64,000 bases of DNA from positions 992,001 to 1,056,000 of the forward strand of contig CAVWTN010000002.1 in the NCBI GenBank assembly GCA_963757945.1, written 5' to 3'. Numbering within the stretch: the stretch's first letter is position 1; each line of letters opens with the position of its first letter. The notes under the pieces were generated by a model. The model ran no database searches. It saw nothing but the letters and a program-made list of their open reading frames with translations, and was not told the origin of the DNA. The position numbers and the translations under genes were made by a program. This document shows, one piece after another, positions 45,059 through 53,459 of this stretch. Source of the DNA: CAVWTN01 sp963757945 (GTDB taxonomy: Bacteria; Vulcanimicrobiota; Vulcanimicrobiia; Vulcanimicrobiales; Vulcanimicrobiaceae).

Positions 45059-45763
45059 TCAGCGCCTTCGAGGAAGGCGCTTGGCCGTCGTGCGGCACAC
45101 GATTGCGGCAGCATCGTCGTCGCCGCGTCCATTTTCGAAAATGTGATCGGCGATCGCGTGAGCGGCGCTGAGCTCCGGACGACCGTGCGCGTGCGCCGCA
45201 GCCTCGACGAGTTCGCGCTCACCGCGGATCGAATCGCGGTCATGTCCGGTGATGCCGTCGGTGTAAAGCACGAGCAGAGCATCTTCAGGAAGCGAAATCA
45301 CATAGTTTGCGGCGATATGGCGCGCAAAGAGTCCGAGCGGCAGATCCGCCGGCGGTTGCTCCAAAAATGCATGCCGGCCGAGCGTCAGCAGCAGCGGCGG
45401 CGGGTGTCCCGCGTTGGCGAAGGTGAGCGTGCGCAACTCCTGGTCGAGAATCGCCACGATCGCCGTTGCAAAGACGCCCTCGCCCAGGGCGAACGCGACG
45501 TCGTTGGCCGCCGAAAGAATCTCCGAGGGAACGCGGCTCCCCTCGAGCCTCTGCAGGACCGACGCGCGCAGTGCTTGCATCGTGCCCGCGACGGCGGCCC
45601 CGTGACCCGCCACGTCGCCGATCAGCAACGCGATCTCTCGGTTCGAAAACGCGAGCACTTCGCACCAATCGCCGCCCGCCGGCGCACCGCCCGCCGGCGA
45701 AAGGCAGAGCGAGACCGCAGCACCGAACGCGGGGCCGTTCTGCGAGACGAGGATGCCGCTCAT
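45059..45763 (-). CDS. SpoIIE/RsbU-type PP2C phosphatase
   Basis: A 234-residue PPM-family serine/threonine phosphatase of the SpoIIE/RsbU type that lacks any N-terminal sensory domain. The metal-binding aspartates lie in GGDWCEVLA, LLIGDVAGHGAAVAG, YTDGITGHDRDS and the terminal GRGDDDAAAIVC, and FANAGHPPPLLL is characteristic. Such enzymes dephosphorylate anti-sigma antagonists or other regulators. No anti-sigma kinase or STAS protein is next to it. It lies 32 bases after the receiver-like gene and is followed by the PRC-barrel gene, so the three likely form an operon. Confidence 0.9.
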   Translation of the reverse strand: MSGILVSQNGPAFGAAVSLCLSPAGGAPAGGDWCEVLAFSNREIALLIGDVAGHGAAVAGTMQALRASVLQRLEGSRVPSEILSAANDVAFALGEGVFATAIVAILDQELRTLTFANAGHPPPLLLTLGRHAFLEQPPADLPLGLFARHIAANYVISLPEDALLVLYTDGITGHDRDSIRGERELVEAAAHAHGRPELSAAHAIADHIFENGRGDDDAAAIVCRTTAKRLPRRR

Positions 45764-45795
45764 CGAAGCCCGCTCGTCCTACATGCCGTGCGCGA

Positions 45796-46185
45796 TCATG
45801 CCGCGAAACTCGGATCCGTAAAGCAGCCGCTGCGCAGCGCCACGCGCAGGCCGAGGGCTAGCTGATGTTCGGTCGTCCCTTTCGAGAGCAAGCAGTTCGC
45901 GCCGGCGAGATGGCATGACATGCCCCAGGCCTGCCCCGTAGCGCCTGTAAAGACCGCGATGACGCACAGCGGTAAGACGAACCGGATTCTGCGCAGCAAC
46001 TCGAGCGGATCCACGTCGATGTCGTCGATGTCGCAAACGATCAAGCCGGGTGCCAAGAGACCGAGTTCGGTGACGTTGAGTCGAGCGACCGTTGCAAGTG
46101 CCGGAACTCCCGCCGCTTTGAAGACGGCGCTGAACATCGGGATCATCGCGCTATCGATGCCTGCTAAACAGCACGTGCGAGCCAT
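45796..46185 (-). CDS. Receiver-like (CheY-fold) regulator lacking the acidic pair
   Basis: A 129-residue protein with the pattern of a response-regulator receiver domain. The phospho-acceptor Asp is in LIVCDIDDIDVDPLELL, the switch Thr in VIAVFTGATG and the Lys in NCLLSKGT. The Asp/Glu pair expected after the first strand is missing (CCLAGIDSAMIPM), so phosphorylation is doubtful and it may be a pseudo-receiver. The ATG at 46185 is chosen because the fold starts there; there is no Shine-Dalgarno sequence, and the frame extends 20 codons farther. It is divergent from the LuxR-type gene and upstream of the phosphatase. Confidence 0.75.
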   Translation of the reverse strand: MARTCCLAGIDSAMIPMFSAVFKAAGVPALATVARLNVTELGLLAPGLIVCDIDDIDVDPLELLRRIRFVLPLCVIAVFTGATGQAWGMSCHLAGANCLLSKGTTEHQLALGLRVALRSGCFTDPSFAA

Positions 46186-46318
46186 AAGGGAAACGCTTTC
46201 ACCAGTTCCGGGCGCGAAACCGGGAGCGCGGCACGGACGGCGCACGCAGCGCGAGTTATTCCGGCACCGTGCGTCGAATCCATCACCACTCTAGCATCTA
46301 GCTCGGGGCAAGCATATC

Positions 46319-47338
46319 GTGAAAAAGGCCGATCGGACGCTGTCGCTGCACGAGGCCATGCCGCTCTCCGATCCTGCGTATCCGATCCTCTCAGGGATTC
46401 TCGACGTCGTTCCGGCCTCGCGCTGGACGTTCGCGCGGGTAGCACCCAGCGGGGACATCGTTTCGATCTTCGGCTCTCATCTAAACACCGAGGGCGAGGC
46501 CGGGCTCGCCGACGAGTTCGAACGGCAGCGGGCGAAGTCGCCCACGGGACCGCGGATCGCCGCGACGCTTGGGTCGCTCGACGGCTTTCAGAGCGGCATC
46601 ACGCTCGTCTTCGCGGACGCGCGTGCGTATTTCGGCATCCTGACGCTCTTGCGCACGCCGGAATTGGGGTCGTTCACATCGAGCGAGATCAGCATGCTGA
46701 CGTTTTCGCTCGATGCGCTCTCCGAACGTCTTTCCGAAATCCGCCTGCAGCCGGCCCACGAGCACGCTGTAGCCCAGCCGAACGCCGCTTCGCGCGGTTC
46801 CGCAGGGACGGCGAGCGAAGAAGCCTTCTACGTCCTGGACAGCGACCTGCAGATCGTCTTAGCGTGGAGTTCCGAAGATCAGCGCCGCATCGCCTTGACC
46901 GGACTCCACACACGCATCGCGGAGCGGCTCCCCGTGGTGCTCGAGGAAACGGTGCGAGAATTGACGGCCGCCTGGTCCAGCGAATCGGTGAAACAACCAG
47001 GCTGCGCGCAGCCGGTTGCGTTCCTGGTCGTCCGAACGCAGCCGATGTCCGGTCCGGCGGGCCTGTTCATCGGCGTTCGGATCGACCGCTTTCAGCCGGC
47101 GAACTCGCTATCCGGGCCGGCGTCGCGCTTTCACATTTCGCCGCGCGAGGTGCAAGTGCTCGCACTCCTCTTGGATGGGCGTCATCTCGACCAGATCGCG
47201 CAACAACTGCACATCACCTCATCGACCGTTCAAGATCACATCAAAAGCATGCTCGATAAGACCGGGAGCCGCAACCGCAGCGAGTTGATCGCCCGCATCT
47301 TGGGTTGGGAGTCCACGCCGGGCGCTCGCCGGGCGTGA
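46319..47338 (+). CDS. LuxR-type HTH transcriptional regulator
   Basis: A 339-residue protein with an N-terminal GAF/PAS-like sensory half (residues 20-260, not recognised in detail) and a C-terminal LuxR helix-turn-helix (about residues 272-332: HISPREVQVLALLLDGRHLDQIAQQ, then ITSSTVQDHIKSMLDKTGSRNRSELIA). The GTG start is at 46319 without a clear Shine-Dalgarno sequence. It is divergent from the receiver/phosphatase/PRC-barrel operon across 133 bases, the usual arrangement for a regulator that controls its neighbours, but no signal is evident. Confidence 0.88.
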   Translation: MKKADRTLSLHEAMPLSDPAYPILSGILDVVPASRWTFARVAPSGDIVSIFGSHLNTEGEAGLADEFERQRAKSPTGPRIAATLGSLDGFQSGITLVFADARAYFGILTLLRTPELGSFTSSEISMLTFSLDALSERLSEIRLQPAHEHAVAQPNAASRGSAGTASEEAFYVLDSDLQIVLAWSSEDQRRIALTGLHTRIAERLPVVLEETVRELTAAWSSESVKQPGCAQPVAFLVVRTQPMSGPAGLFIGVRIDRFQPANSLSGPASRFHISPREVQVLALLLDGRHLDQIAQQLHITSSTVQDHIKSMLDKTGSRNRSELIARILGWESTPGARRA

Positions 47339-47428
47339 TCGCGCCGCTCGGCGCAAACGCAAGAATCGCCAAGGACCTTTCGGCTCCTCGGCGATCCGCG
47401 CGTCTGCCGCGCTATCTCCGGATCGGGC

Positions 47429-47782
47429 TTATTGCTTGCCCTTCACGCGGTTGTGCTGGGAGAGCAGAAGGATGCGATCGGCGTGCCGTTGGCCGAGGAA
47501 CTTCTGATCGTAATACACCTTGACGTATTGCCCGGCTTTGATGGCCTTCATCTGATACGTCGTTTTCCCGTCATCGGAGAAGACCTGGTCGAACTTCGGC
47601 ACGATCAGGAAGCTGAGCGTTGAATGCGCCACGGGATCGGTGACCTTGATGCTGTTGCTCGAAACATGATTGACGATGCCCGAGAACGTCGCGGAACCGA
47701 CCTTGTTTGCAGCGCTCGCCGGGGCAAGCGTTAAAACGGGAAGGGCGATCGCCAGGAAAAGGATGGCAAGTGCTTTCTTCAT
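47429..47782 (-). CDS. Small exported protein of unknown function
   Basis: A 117-residue protein with a clear Sec signal peptide (MKKALAILFLAIALPVLTLAPASA, cleavage after about residue 24). The mature part is a compact beta-rich domain (ATFSGIVNHVSSNSIKVTD, QVFSDDGKTTYQMKAIKAGQYVKVYY) ending in a basic tail, similar in style to DUF5666-type small proteins. AAAGG lies about seven bases before the ATG. It stands alone between the LuxR-type gene (convergent) and a transporter gene. Confidence 0.7.
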   Translation of the reverse strand: MKKALAILFLAIALPVLTLAPASAANKVGSATFSGIVNHVSSNSIKVTDPVAHSTLSFLIVPKFDQVFSDDGKTTYQMKAIKAGQYVKVYYDQKFLGQRHADRILLLSQHNRVKGKQ

Positions 47783-47886
47783 ACGGCTGCCTTTCTACGA
47801 TAAATTTCGAAAATCCACGCAACATTTAATGCCACCTTGCACGCCTTGCCAAACAAAACGAAGCCTCGGAGGGTCGAGCGCCGCGC

Positions 47887-49281
47887 TTACGCTCGGAGCC
47901 GTAACGCGCTCGCGAGCGTGGCGATGCCGGCACCGGCGCACGCAAACCAAAGCGCCGCCGGCGTAGCGGCCGCCACGACGTCGCCGGCCGGGATACCGGC
48001 CGCGAGCGTTGCCCCGAATGCGCCGAAGACGATCGCGACGATCGTTGCGCCGACGGTTTGGCCTCCGACGCGAATCGCGGCCAAAAGCCCCGCGGCGCTC
48101 GAACTCTTCGAACGCGGCGCGCTCCCGATCAACTCTCGATTGTTCGGGGACTGGAAAAACCCGAAGCCCAGGCCGCAGACGGCGCCGCGCGCGAGGATCT
48201 CAAGGTCGCTCGCGTGCGCGGGCAAGCGCGCGTAGAGCGCGAGTCCGGCGGTGAGAACCGCAAGTCCGATCGTCGCGAGGATCCCGGCGGGGAAGCGGTC
48301 CGAGAGCCTCCCGGCGATGGGCGCGACGAACGCAATCGCAAGCGGCCACGATGTGAGCAGCAAGCCTGAGGCGAGCGGCGTTCTTCCGAGCGCCTCCTGA
48401 AAGAAGAACGGCAGCACGACGAAGGCGACGCCTTGCGCGCTGAACGTCGCGAACGATGTCGCGCCCGCCATCGAGAAGGCCGGGATCCGGAACAGATCGA
48501 GCGCGATCATCGGTTGCGCGAGTTTGAACTGGCGTTGCACGAACGCGACCGCGCAGCCTACGCCGACGGCCAGGCGCAGGACGATCGTCCAAAGCGGCTC
48601 GTGCCGAGAGAATCCGTCGAGCCCATAGATCGTAAGGGAGAAGCCGAGGGCGCTGGCGATCACGCTCGACGGATCGAGGCTGCCGGTGCGGCGGTCATCG
48701 CGCGGGAGCACCCGGTTGAGCGCCATGTTCGCGAGGCCGAAGGGGATGTTGACGGCGAAGAGCACCGGCCACGGCGCGATCGCGAGCAGCAGGCCGCCGA
48801 GCGTCGGTCCGGCTGCGGCGCTGGTCGCGACGACCAGCGCGTTGAGCCCAAGCGCGCGTCCCAGTTGGGCGCGCGGAAAGATCTCGCGCAGCAGCGCCGG
48901 CGATATCGCCATGACGGCCGACGCTCCGAAGCCCTGGAACCCCCTGGCCGCGATCAGGGCCGGCAGCGAACGCGAGAACGCGCAGGCGATCGACCCGATG
49001 ATAAAGACGGCGACGCCGGCGCGATAGACGCGCGCCGTTCCGCGCACTTGCCCCAGCGCCGCGAACGGCAGGATCGATGCGGTCACCGCGAGTTGAAAGG
49101 CGTTGACGACCCAGATCGACTCGGTCGGCGAGGCGCCGAGATCGCGCGCGATCGTCGGGAGCGCCGTATTCGCGATCGAACCGTCGAGGACGGCCATGGC
49201 GATCGCGAGGGCGATCGCAAAATACGCCAGCCGCCGCGCAGGCTGCGGCAGACCGTCGCTCTGCGCGGTGAGTTGCGTCAA
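47887..49281 (-). CDS. DHA2-family major facilitator transporter
   Basis: A drug:proton antiporter-like MFS protein of 464 aa with about 14 hydrophobic segments. The opening MAVLDGSIANTALPTIARDLGASP is the DHA2 motif, and WVVNAFQLAVTASILPFAALGQ and RGFQGFGASAVMAISPALLREIFP are the typical following blocks. The substrate is unknown. The start is TTG at 49281; no Shine-Dalgarno sequence is visible and an upstream start is possible. It has no adjacent regulator and lies 70 bases downstream of the first transglutaminase gene. Confidence 0.88.
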   Translation of the reverse strand: MTQLTAQSDGLPQPARRLAYFAIALAIAMAVLDGSIANTALPTIARDLGASPTESIWVVNAFQLAVTASILPFAALGQVRGTARVYRAGVAVFIIGSIACAFSRSLPALIAARGFQGFGASAVMAISPALLREIFPRAQLGRALGLNALVVATSAAAGPTLGGLLLAIAPWPVLFAVNIPFGLANMALNRVLPRDDRRTGSLDPSSVIASALGFSLTIYGLDGFSRHEPLWTIVLRLAVGVGCAVAFVQRQFKLAQPMIALDLFRIPAFSMAGATSFATFSAQGVAFVVLPFFFQEALGRTPLASGLLLTSWPLAIAFVAPIAGRLSDRFPAGILATIGLAVLTAGLALYARLPAHASDLEILARGAVCGLGFGFFQSPNNRELIGSAPRSKSSSAAGLLAAIRVGGQTVGATIVAIVFGAFGATLAAGIPAGDVVAAATPAALWFACAGAGIATLASALRLRA

Positions 49282-49351
49282 CGAGCGAAGCGCCGGCGAA
49301 CGTCCATGGCCCGCGCTTCGACGGGGGCGTCACGCCGTCCCAACTCCGCCT

Positions 49352-50269
49352 CTATCGGACGGGGCGCTGCCACGCGCATCGCTCCCCGCGATACGCGACG
49401 TCCCGCACGTGAACGTGCGTGCGGCTCTCCAGCGTTCCGCTATAGGGCGCCCGATAGACGCCGGAGGTCGGCGCGACGTCCCGGTAATCGCGGCCGACGG
49501 CCACGACGACGTACCGCAGCGAGGTTGGAACGCCGTAGGTCGGGTCGAAGCTCAGCATGATTGCGCCGTGTTTGTCGGGGAACAAGAACTCGATCCAGGC
49601 GTGCGTGGCGCCTTCCCCGACCAAGTGGCCCGAAACGTAGCGCGCCGGGAGCCCGCAGGCGCGCGCGAGTGCGAGCGCCACGTGCGCAAAGTCCTGGCAC
49701 ACGCCGCGCTTCGTTTCGAACGCCGCAGCCGCGCTCGTTGCGACGTCCGTGACGCCTTTCGTGTACACCAGCTCGCCGTGCACGAACGCGACGATGGCCT
49801 GCGCCAATTCGCGATCGTTGCGATAACGGCTCCGCAGGCTTGCCGCCGCGTCGGCGAGCGCACCGATGGGGCTCGTGAGACGGCCGGCTTGCCGGTAGCC
49901 GGGATCCAAGAGTGCGGCGAGCGAGACCGGCGCCGCGTGCGGCATGCGCCTGCGTTCGACCGTCGCCTCGAGCGCGATCTCGAACGCGCGATCGATCCGG
50001 TCCGCCCGAAACGTGACGACTTCGTTGCCGAACCGGTCAGCTTCGCTGCGAGCGGGCGTATCCGGCAGCACCGTGAGGGAAAGCGAAAGCCTGCGCTGAT
50101 CGGCGTGAGTGCCTCGCGGCAACGCGATGAGACGATGCGAGAGATCGAAGATCGGTCCCGGGTATGCATAGCGAAACCGTTGCCGGATGCGATAGGTCGC
50201 TACCGCAACATTCTCCCAATCGAGCGTCGAGTGGTCGAGCAGCTTACCCTCGCTTTTCCGCGCGGACAT
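49352..50269 (-). CDS. Transglutaminase-like protein with full catalytic triad
   Basis: A 305-residue protein of the bacterial transglutaminase-like family. The N-terminal half is the beta-sandwich domain typical of this group (FRYAYPGPIFDLSHRLIALPRG). The papain-like core carries the catalytic Cys in TKRGVCQDFAHVALA, the His in GATHAWIEFLFP and the Asp in LSFDPTYG. No signal peptide or membrane segment is seen. Its start overlaps the end of the second transglutaminase-like gene by 26 bases, so the two are coupled. The function in bacteria is unknown; protease or cross-linking roles have been proposed. Confidence 0.88.
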   Translation of the reverse strand: MSARKSEGKLLDHSTLDWENVAVATYRIRQRFRYAYPGPIFDLSHRLIALPRGTHADQRRLSLSLTVLPDTPARSEADRFGNEVVTFRADRIDRAFEIALEATVERRRMPHAAPVSLAALLDPGYRQAGRLTSPIGALADAAASLRSRYRNDRELAQAIVAFVHGELVYTKGVTDVATSAAAAFETKRGVCQDFAHVALALARACGLPARYVSGHLVGEGATHAWIEFLFPDKHGAIMLSFDPTYGVPTSLRYVVVAVGRDYRDVAPTSGVYRAPYSGTLESRTHVHVRDVAYRGERCAWQRPVR

Positions 50270-51077
50270 CGATGTGGCGCAGGATTGCCGAACCGTAGCT
50301 CGTCACCATGGCGACGTCGAGCGCGTCGCGACCGCGTGCGATCAGGATCCGGCCGACGCGGCGTTCGTTGTTGCGCGCGTCGAACGTCCACCAGCGATCC
50401 CCGAGATAGGCCTCGAACCAAGCGCAAAAATCCATCGGCAGGTCAGAGGCCGGAACGTCGATATCCGGGAGATAGCCGAACGCATAACGCGCCGGAACGT
50501 TCATCGCGCGAGCGAAGCTGATGGCGAGATGGGCGTAATCTCGGCACACGCCCGTCCCGCTCTCGAAGACGTCGAGCGCGCTCGTCGCCGAGACGCTCGA
50601 GCCGTAAGCGAAGCTGATGTGGCCGTGCACGTAGTCGACGATCGCCTGCACGCGTTCCCACGTCGGCGGCGTGTGCGCGAAGAGCTTCCACGCGGCATCG
50701 GCAAGCAGGTCCGAGGGGCAGTACCTGCTAGGCAGCGTGTAATGGAGCACGTCATCCGGCAATTCATCAACGGCGAGTTGCGGCGCGTCCGTTCCGAGGG
50801 GGTCGGCGAGCGACGTCGTGGCGACGGTCGCATCATAGCGAATCGTCGTCGTGCCCGCCGGCAACGTGGCGCGGCGCAGCGCATTGCCGTAGAGATCCAC
50901 GTAGTCGCGGAAGGCCAGTTCGGGCGTGGCCTCCCAACGCTCTTCGAGCACGGCCTGCCCTTCTGAGGGGTTGGGCCGAACGAGAAACAGTGCGGGCGTC
51001 TTTACGGCTGCTTCATAGGTAAAACTACAGCCGACGTCCACTTTCAAGCTTTGCTCGAGCGCGCTTGCCATGCTCAC
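50244..51077 (-). CDS. Transglutaminase-like protein with altered catalytic His
   Basis: A 277-residue homologue of the preceding gene, with the same order of domains. The Cys is in TGVCRDYAHLAISFARAM and the Asp in WWTFDARNNERRVGRILIARGRDA, but the position of the catalytic His reads MDFCAWFEAYLG, with Cys instead of His. Related proteins often have Ser there (DFSAWFE), so this subgroup may use other chemistry or be inactive. The upstream 165 bases up to the stalk-protein gene hold no gene. Co-occurrence of an active and a His-lacking copy is common in this family. Confidence 0.85.
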   Translation of the reverse strand: MSMASALEQSLKVDVGCSFTYEAAVKTPALFLVRPNPSEGQAVLEERWEATPELAFRDYVDLYGNALRRATLPAGTTTIRYDATVATTSLADPLGTDAPQLAVDELPDDVLHYTLPSRYCPSDLLADAAWKLFAHTPPTWERVQAIVDYVHGHISFAYGSSVSATSALDVFESGTGVCRDYAHLAISFARAMNVPARYAFGYLPDIDVPASDLPMDFCAWFEAYLGDRWWTFDARNNERRVGRILIARGRDALDVAMVTSYGSAILRHIDVRAEKRG

Positions 51078-51242
51078 CTTATGCCCATGTTGGCGCTCGG
51101 GCGCTGAAAGCTTTTCGGAGATCCGGCTAGCCCGCGCGGTTCGCAGCCTGCCGAGAAGATCGGGCGACCGCTCGGCGCCGCTTGGCGCATGCCTTTACGG
51201 GGCATCCGTTAGCGTGTACTTCCTTCGATTGGATCGTGATGA

Positions 51243-52316
51243 ATGAATAAGCTAGCTATGGCCATCGGCGCGCTGACGTGCGTCGCCTTCGTGCAGCAAG
51301 GCGCCTGGGCCGACATCGGCATTACCGTGAACGGCCAAAGCGCCCAATTCTCGCCGGGTCCCATCGAGCGCAGCGGCCGAGTGTTTGTACCGCTCCGCGG
51401 CATTTTCGAGAGACTGGGAGCGACCGTGGTCTACGCCGACGGAAACATCAATGCGACCGGCAGCGATGGACGAAACGTTCATCTGCAGATCGGGTCGACG
51501 GCGGCGACGATCGCCGGACAGCAGCAGACGTTGGACGTCGCCCCATTCGTCGTCGGCGCCAGCACGTACGTTCCGCTGCGCTTCGTTGCGCAAGCACTCG
51601 GCGCAAGCGTCAACTACGATGCGCAGAACAGCATCGTGGCGATCGCGAACTCGGGCGCGCCGCCGATGCGGGAGCCGCAACAACCCCAACGTCCCGCTCC
51701 TCAAAATGGGAGCAGGGTGACCTTGGGCGACGAGCAGCCCGAACAGGGCAGTAGAGTCGCCTCGCAGCGCCCGACGATCTCCGCGAACTTCAGCGAGCGC
51801 GTGGATCCCAACAACGTCCGCATCGCTGTCGACGGGCTGGACGTAACGTCTCAGGCGACCCGTTCGCAGAGCGGGATCGTCTTCGCGCCGCCCTCACCGC
51901 TGCAAAACATCGAGCATCGCGTGGACGTGCACGGCGTCGATGACAGCGGGCAACCGTTCGATCGCAGTTGGCGTTTCGTGACCGGGAGCGGTGGACAAGC
52001 CGCCGTCGCGAATTTCCTGCGGCTCTCGTCGCCGGCCAGCGGCTCCAACGTGGATTCGACGTTCGTCATTCGCGGAACGACGCGTCCGAACTCTCGCGTC
52101 CACGTTACCGCCGGTGCGGTGGCGAACGCGATCCCCGGTTTCTCCTTCGGTACCGGCAGCTATAGCGGGGATACGACCGCGGACGCGAGGGGCAACTTCT
52201 CATTCGACGTCACGATCAACGCCGTGCGCGGCGGTACGGTCGCCGTCACCGTCGTTTCAACGGCGCCGGATTCCCATGAGACGGCCCAGCAAGCGGTGCG
52301 CCTGCGCATTTCCTAA
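51243..52316 (+). CDS. Exported stalk-domain (copper amine oxidase N-terminal-like) protein
   Basis: A 357-residue exported protein. A signal peptide (cleavage near GAWA at about residue 23) is followed by a copper amine oxidase N-terminal/stalk domain, residues 25-140: ITVNGQSAQFSPGPIERSGRVFVPLRGIFERLGATV and STYVPLRFVAQALGASVNYD. A Pro/Gln linker leads to two Ig-like beta domains (TISANFSERVDPNNVRIAVDG, and SSPASGSNVDSTFVIRGTTRPNSRVHVTAG). This arrangement is typical of cell-surface and wall-associated proteins. No catalytic site is seen. A weak Shine-Dalgarno sequence precedes the ATG. It heads a group of three exported or membrane proteins. Confidence 0.8.
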   Translation: MNKLAMAIGALTCVAFVQQGAWADIGITVNGQSAQFSPGPIERSGRVFVPLRGIFERLGATVVYADGNINATGSDGRNVHLQIGSTAATIAGQQQTLDVAPFVVGASTYVPLRFVAQALGASVNYDAQNSIVAIANSGAPPMREPQQPQRPAPQNGSRVTLGDEQPEQGSRVASQRPTISANFSERVDPNNVRIAVDGLDVTSQATRSQSGIVFAPPSPLQNIEHRVDVHGVDDSGQPFDRSWRFVTGSGGQAAVANFLRLSSPASGSNVDSTFVIRGTTRPNSRVHVTAGAVANAIPGFSFGTGSYSGDTTADARGNFSFDVTINAVRGGTVAVTVVSTAPDSHETAQQAVRLRIS

Positions 52317-52417
52317 GTTCGTAGGGCATGCGGTGGGAAATCCCGCCCTTGCGCCGGCGCCCGTCGAGCGGCTAAGGTAAGAATCCCCCCGCTCGAAACG
52401 CCAGCAAGGAGCCGGCC

Positions 52418-53395
52418 ATGCGTTTGCCGCGTATCGCCATCGCAGCCCTCGCGTTCCTCGCTTGCCTTGCGTTCTTTCCAGCGACCACGGGCGTGGCACA
52501 TCATCTCGAGCGCCGGCTCGCCGCGGCAGACTCCGGTTCCGCCCCGGCGGGCGGACCGGTGCTGCTCGGAACGACCGGAGACGTTCGCATCGCGCTTCTC
52601 GGAGCGACCATCGCGCCCAGGGCCGGCGACGTCCTCGCGAGCACGAGCGAAATTGAAACGGGGCCGGCCGCCACGGCGCGCTTGGGCTTCGCGGACGGCG
52701 CGAAGCTGGAGATCGAACAAAGCACGCACGCCGCGCTTGAAAGCCCGGTGCGGCTGCGCCTCTCGAGCGGGACCGTGCGCCTGAATGCCGCGGTCCCCCA
52801 CGCAACGATGCAAATCCGCACGCCGCAAGCGCTCGTCGTGTTTCGCGCTCGGACCGGCTACGTCACGGCAAGTGCGGAAGAAGACGTCGTGACCTGCGTG
52901 CGCTGCGGGCAACGCGAGGTCACGCCCTGCGAAGACAACAACTTTTTCGTATCGGATCGGGCGCACTGCGTCGCGCTCGCGGACGCGGCGGTTGCGATCG
53001 TGACGCGCGAACACGGGATCCGGGCCGGTTCGGACGGGGAAACGGCGATGGTTCGCAGAGTCCTCGAGCAACTGGGTGCTCGCGTGGCCGATGGGTCCCA
53101 GGGCCGGCCCTGGTGGGAGGCGTCACGCGGCGAGGGCTTGGCGATGGACCGCTCGCACATCGCCGCAAGGCCCGGCGAAGCGGTTGCGCTAGCGGTCACG
53201 CGTCGAAGCGAGCGCGGCGGAAACGTTTGGGCGATGAGCGTGGACTCGCGCGTCGCATCCGTCGAGAGGCAAGATCCGCGCGGCACGTGCACGATCCGCG
53301 TGCACGAACGCGGCCGCGGCGCCGTCGTCATCTACGACCAACTCGGGCGTTACGCCGTCGTGCCGGTCGAGGTCGCTCAAGTCGCCGCGCGCTAG
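52418..53395 (+). CDS. FecR-domain-like exported protein
   Basis: A 325-residue exported protein. After a signal peptide or N-terminal anchor (hydrophobic to about residue 20) a FecR-like beta domain is visible (DVLASTSEIETGPAATARLGFADGAKLEI, VRLRLSSGTVRLNA and IRTPQALVVFRARTGYV). In iron-dicitrate systems FecR is a membrane anti-sigma-like sensor; most stand-alone FecR-domain proteins have no known role. The next segment has four cysteines (TCVRCGQREVTPCEDNN, DRAHCVAL). The last third may be a second beta domain. AAGGAG lies six bases before the ATG. The stop is 64 bases before the first standard start codon of the next gene. Confidence 0.78.
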   Translation: MRLPRIAIAALAFLACLAFFPATTGVAHHLERRLAAADSGSAPAGGPVLLGTTGDVRIALLGATIAPRAGDVLASTSEIETGPAATARLGFADGAKLEIEQSTHAALESPVRLRLSSGTVRLNAAVPHATMQIRTPQALVVFRARTGYVTASAEEDVVTCVRCGQREVTPCEDNNFFVSDRAHCVALADAAVAIVTREHGIRAGSDGETAMVRRVLEQLGARVADGSQGRPWWEASRGEGLAMDRSHIAARPGEAVALAVTRRSERGGNVWAMSVDSRVASVERQDPRGTCTIRVHERGRGAVVIYDQLGRYAVVPVEVAQVAAR

Positions 53396-53459
53396 CCGAG
53401 CGATCGTCTGGGGGAGCCTCGGCTTCATCATCATCGGTGCAGCACTGTATGGGGCGAAG

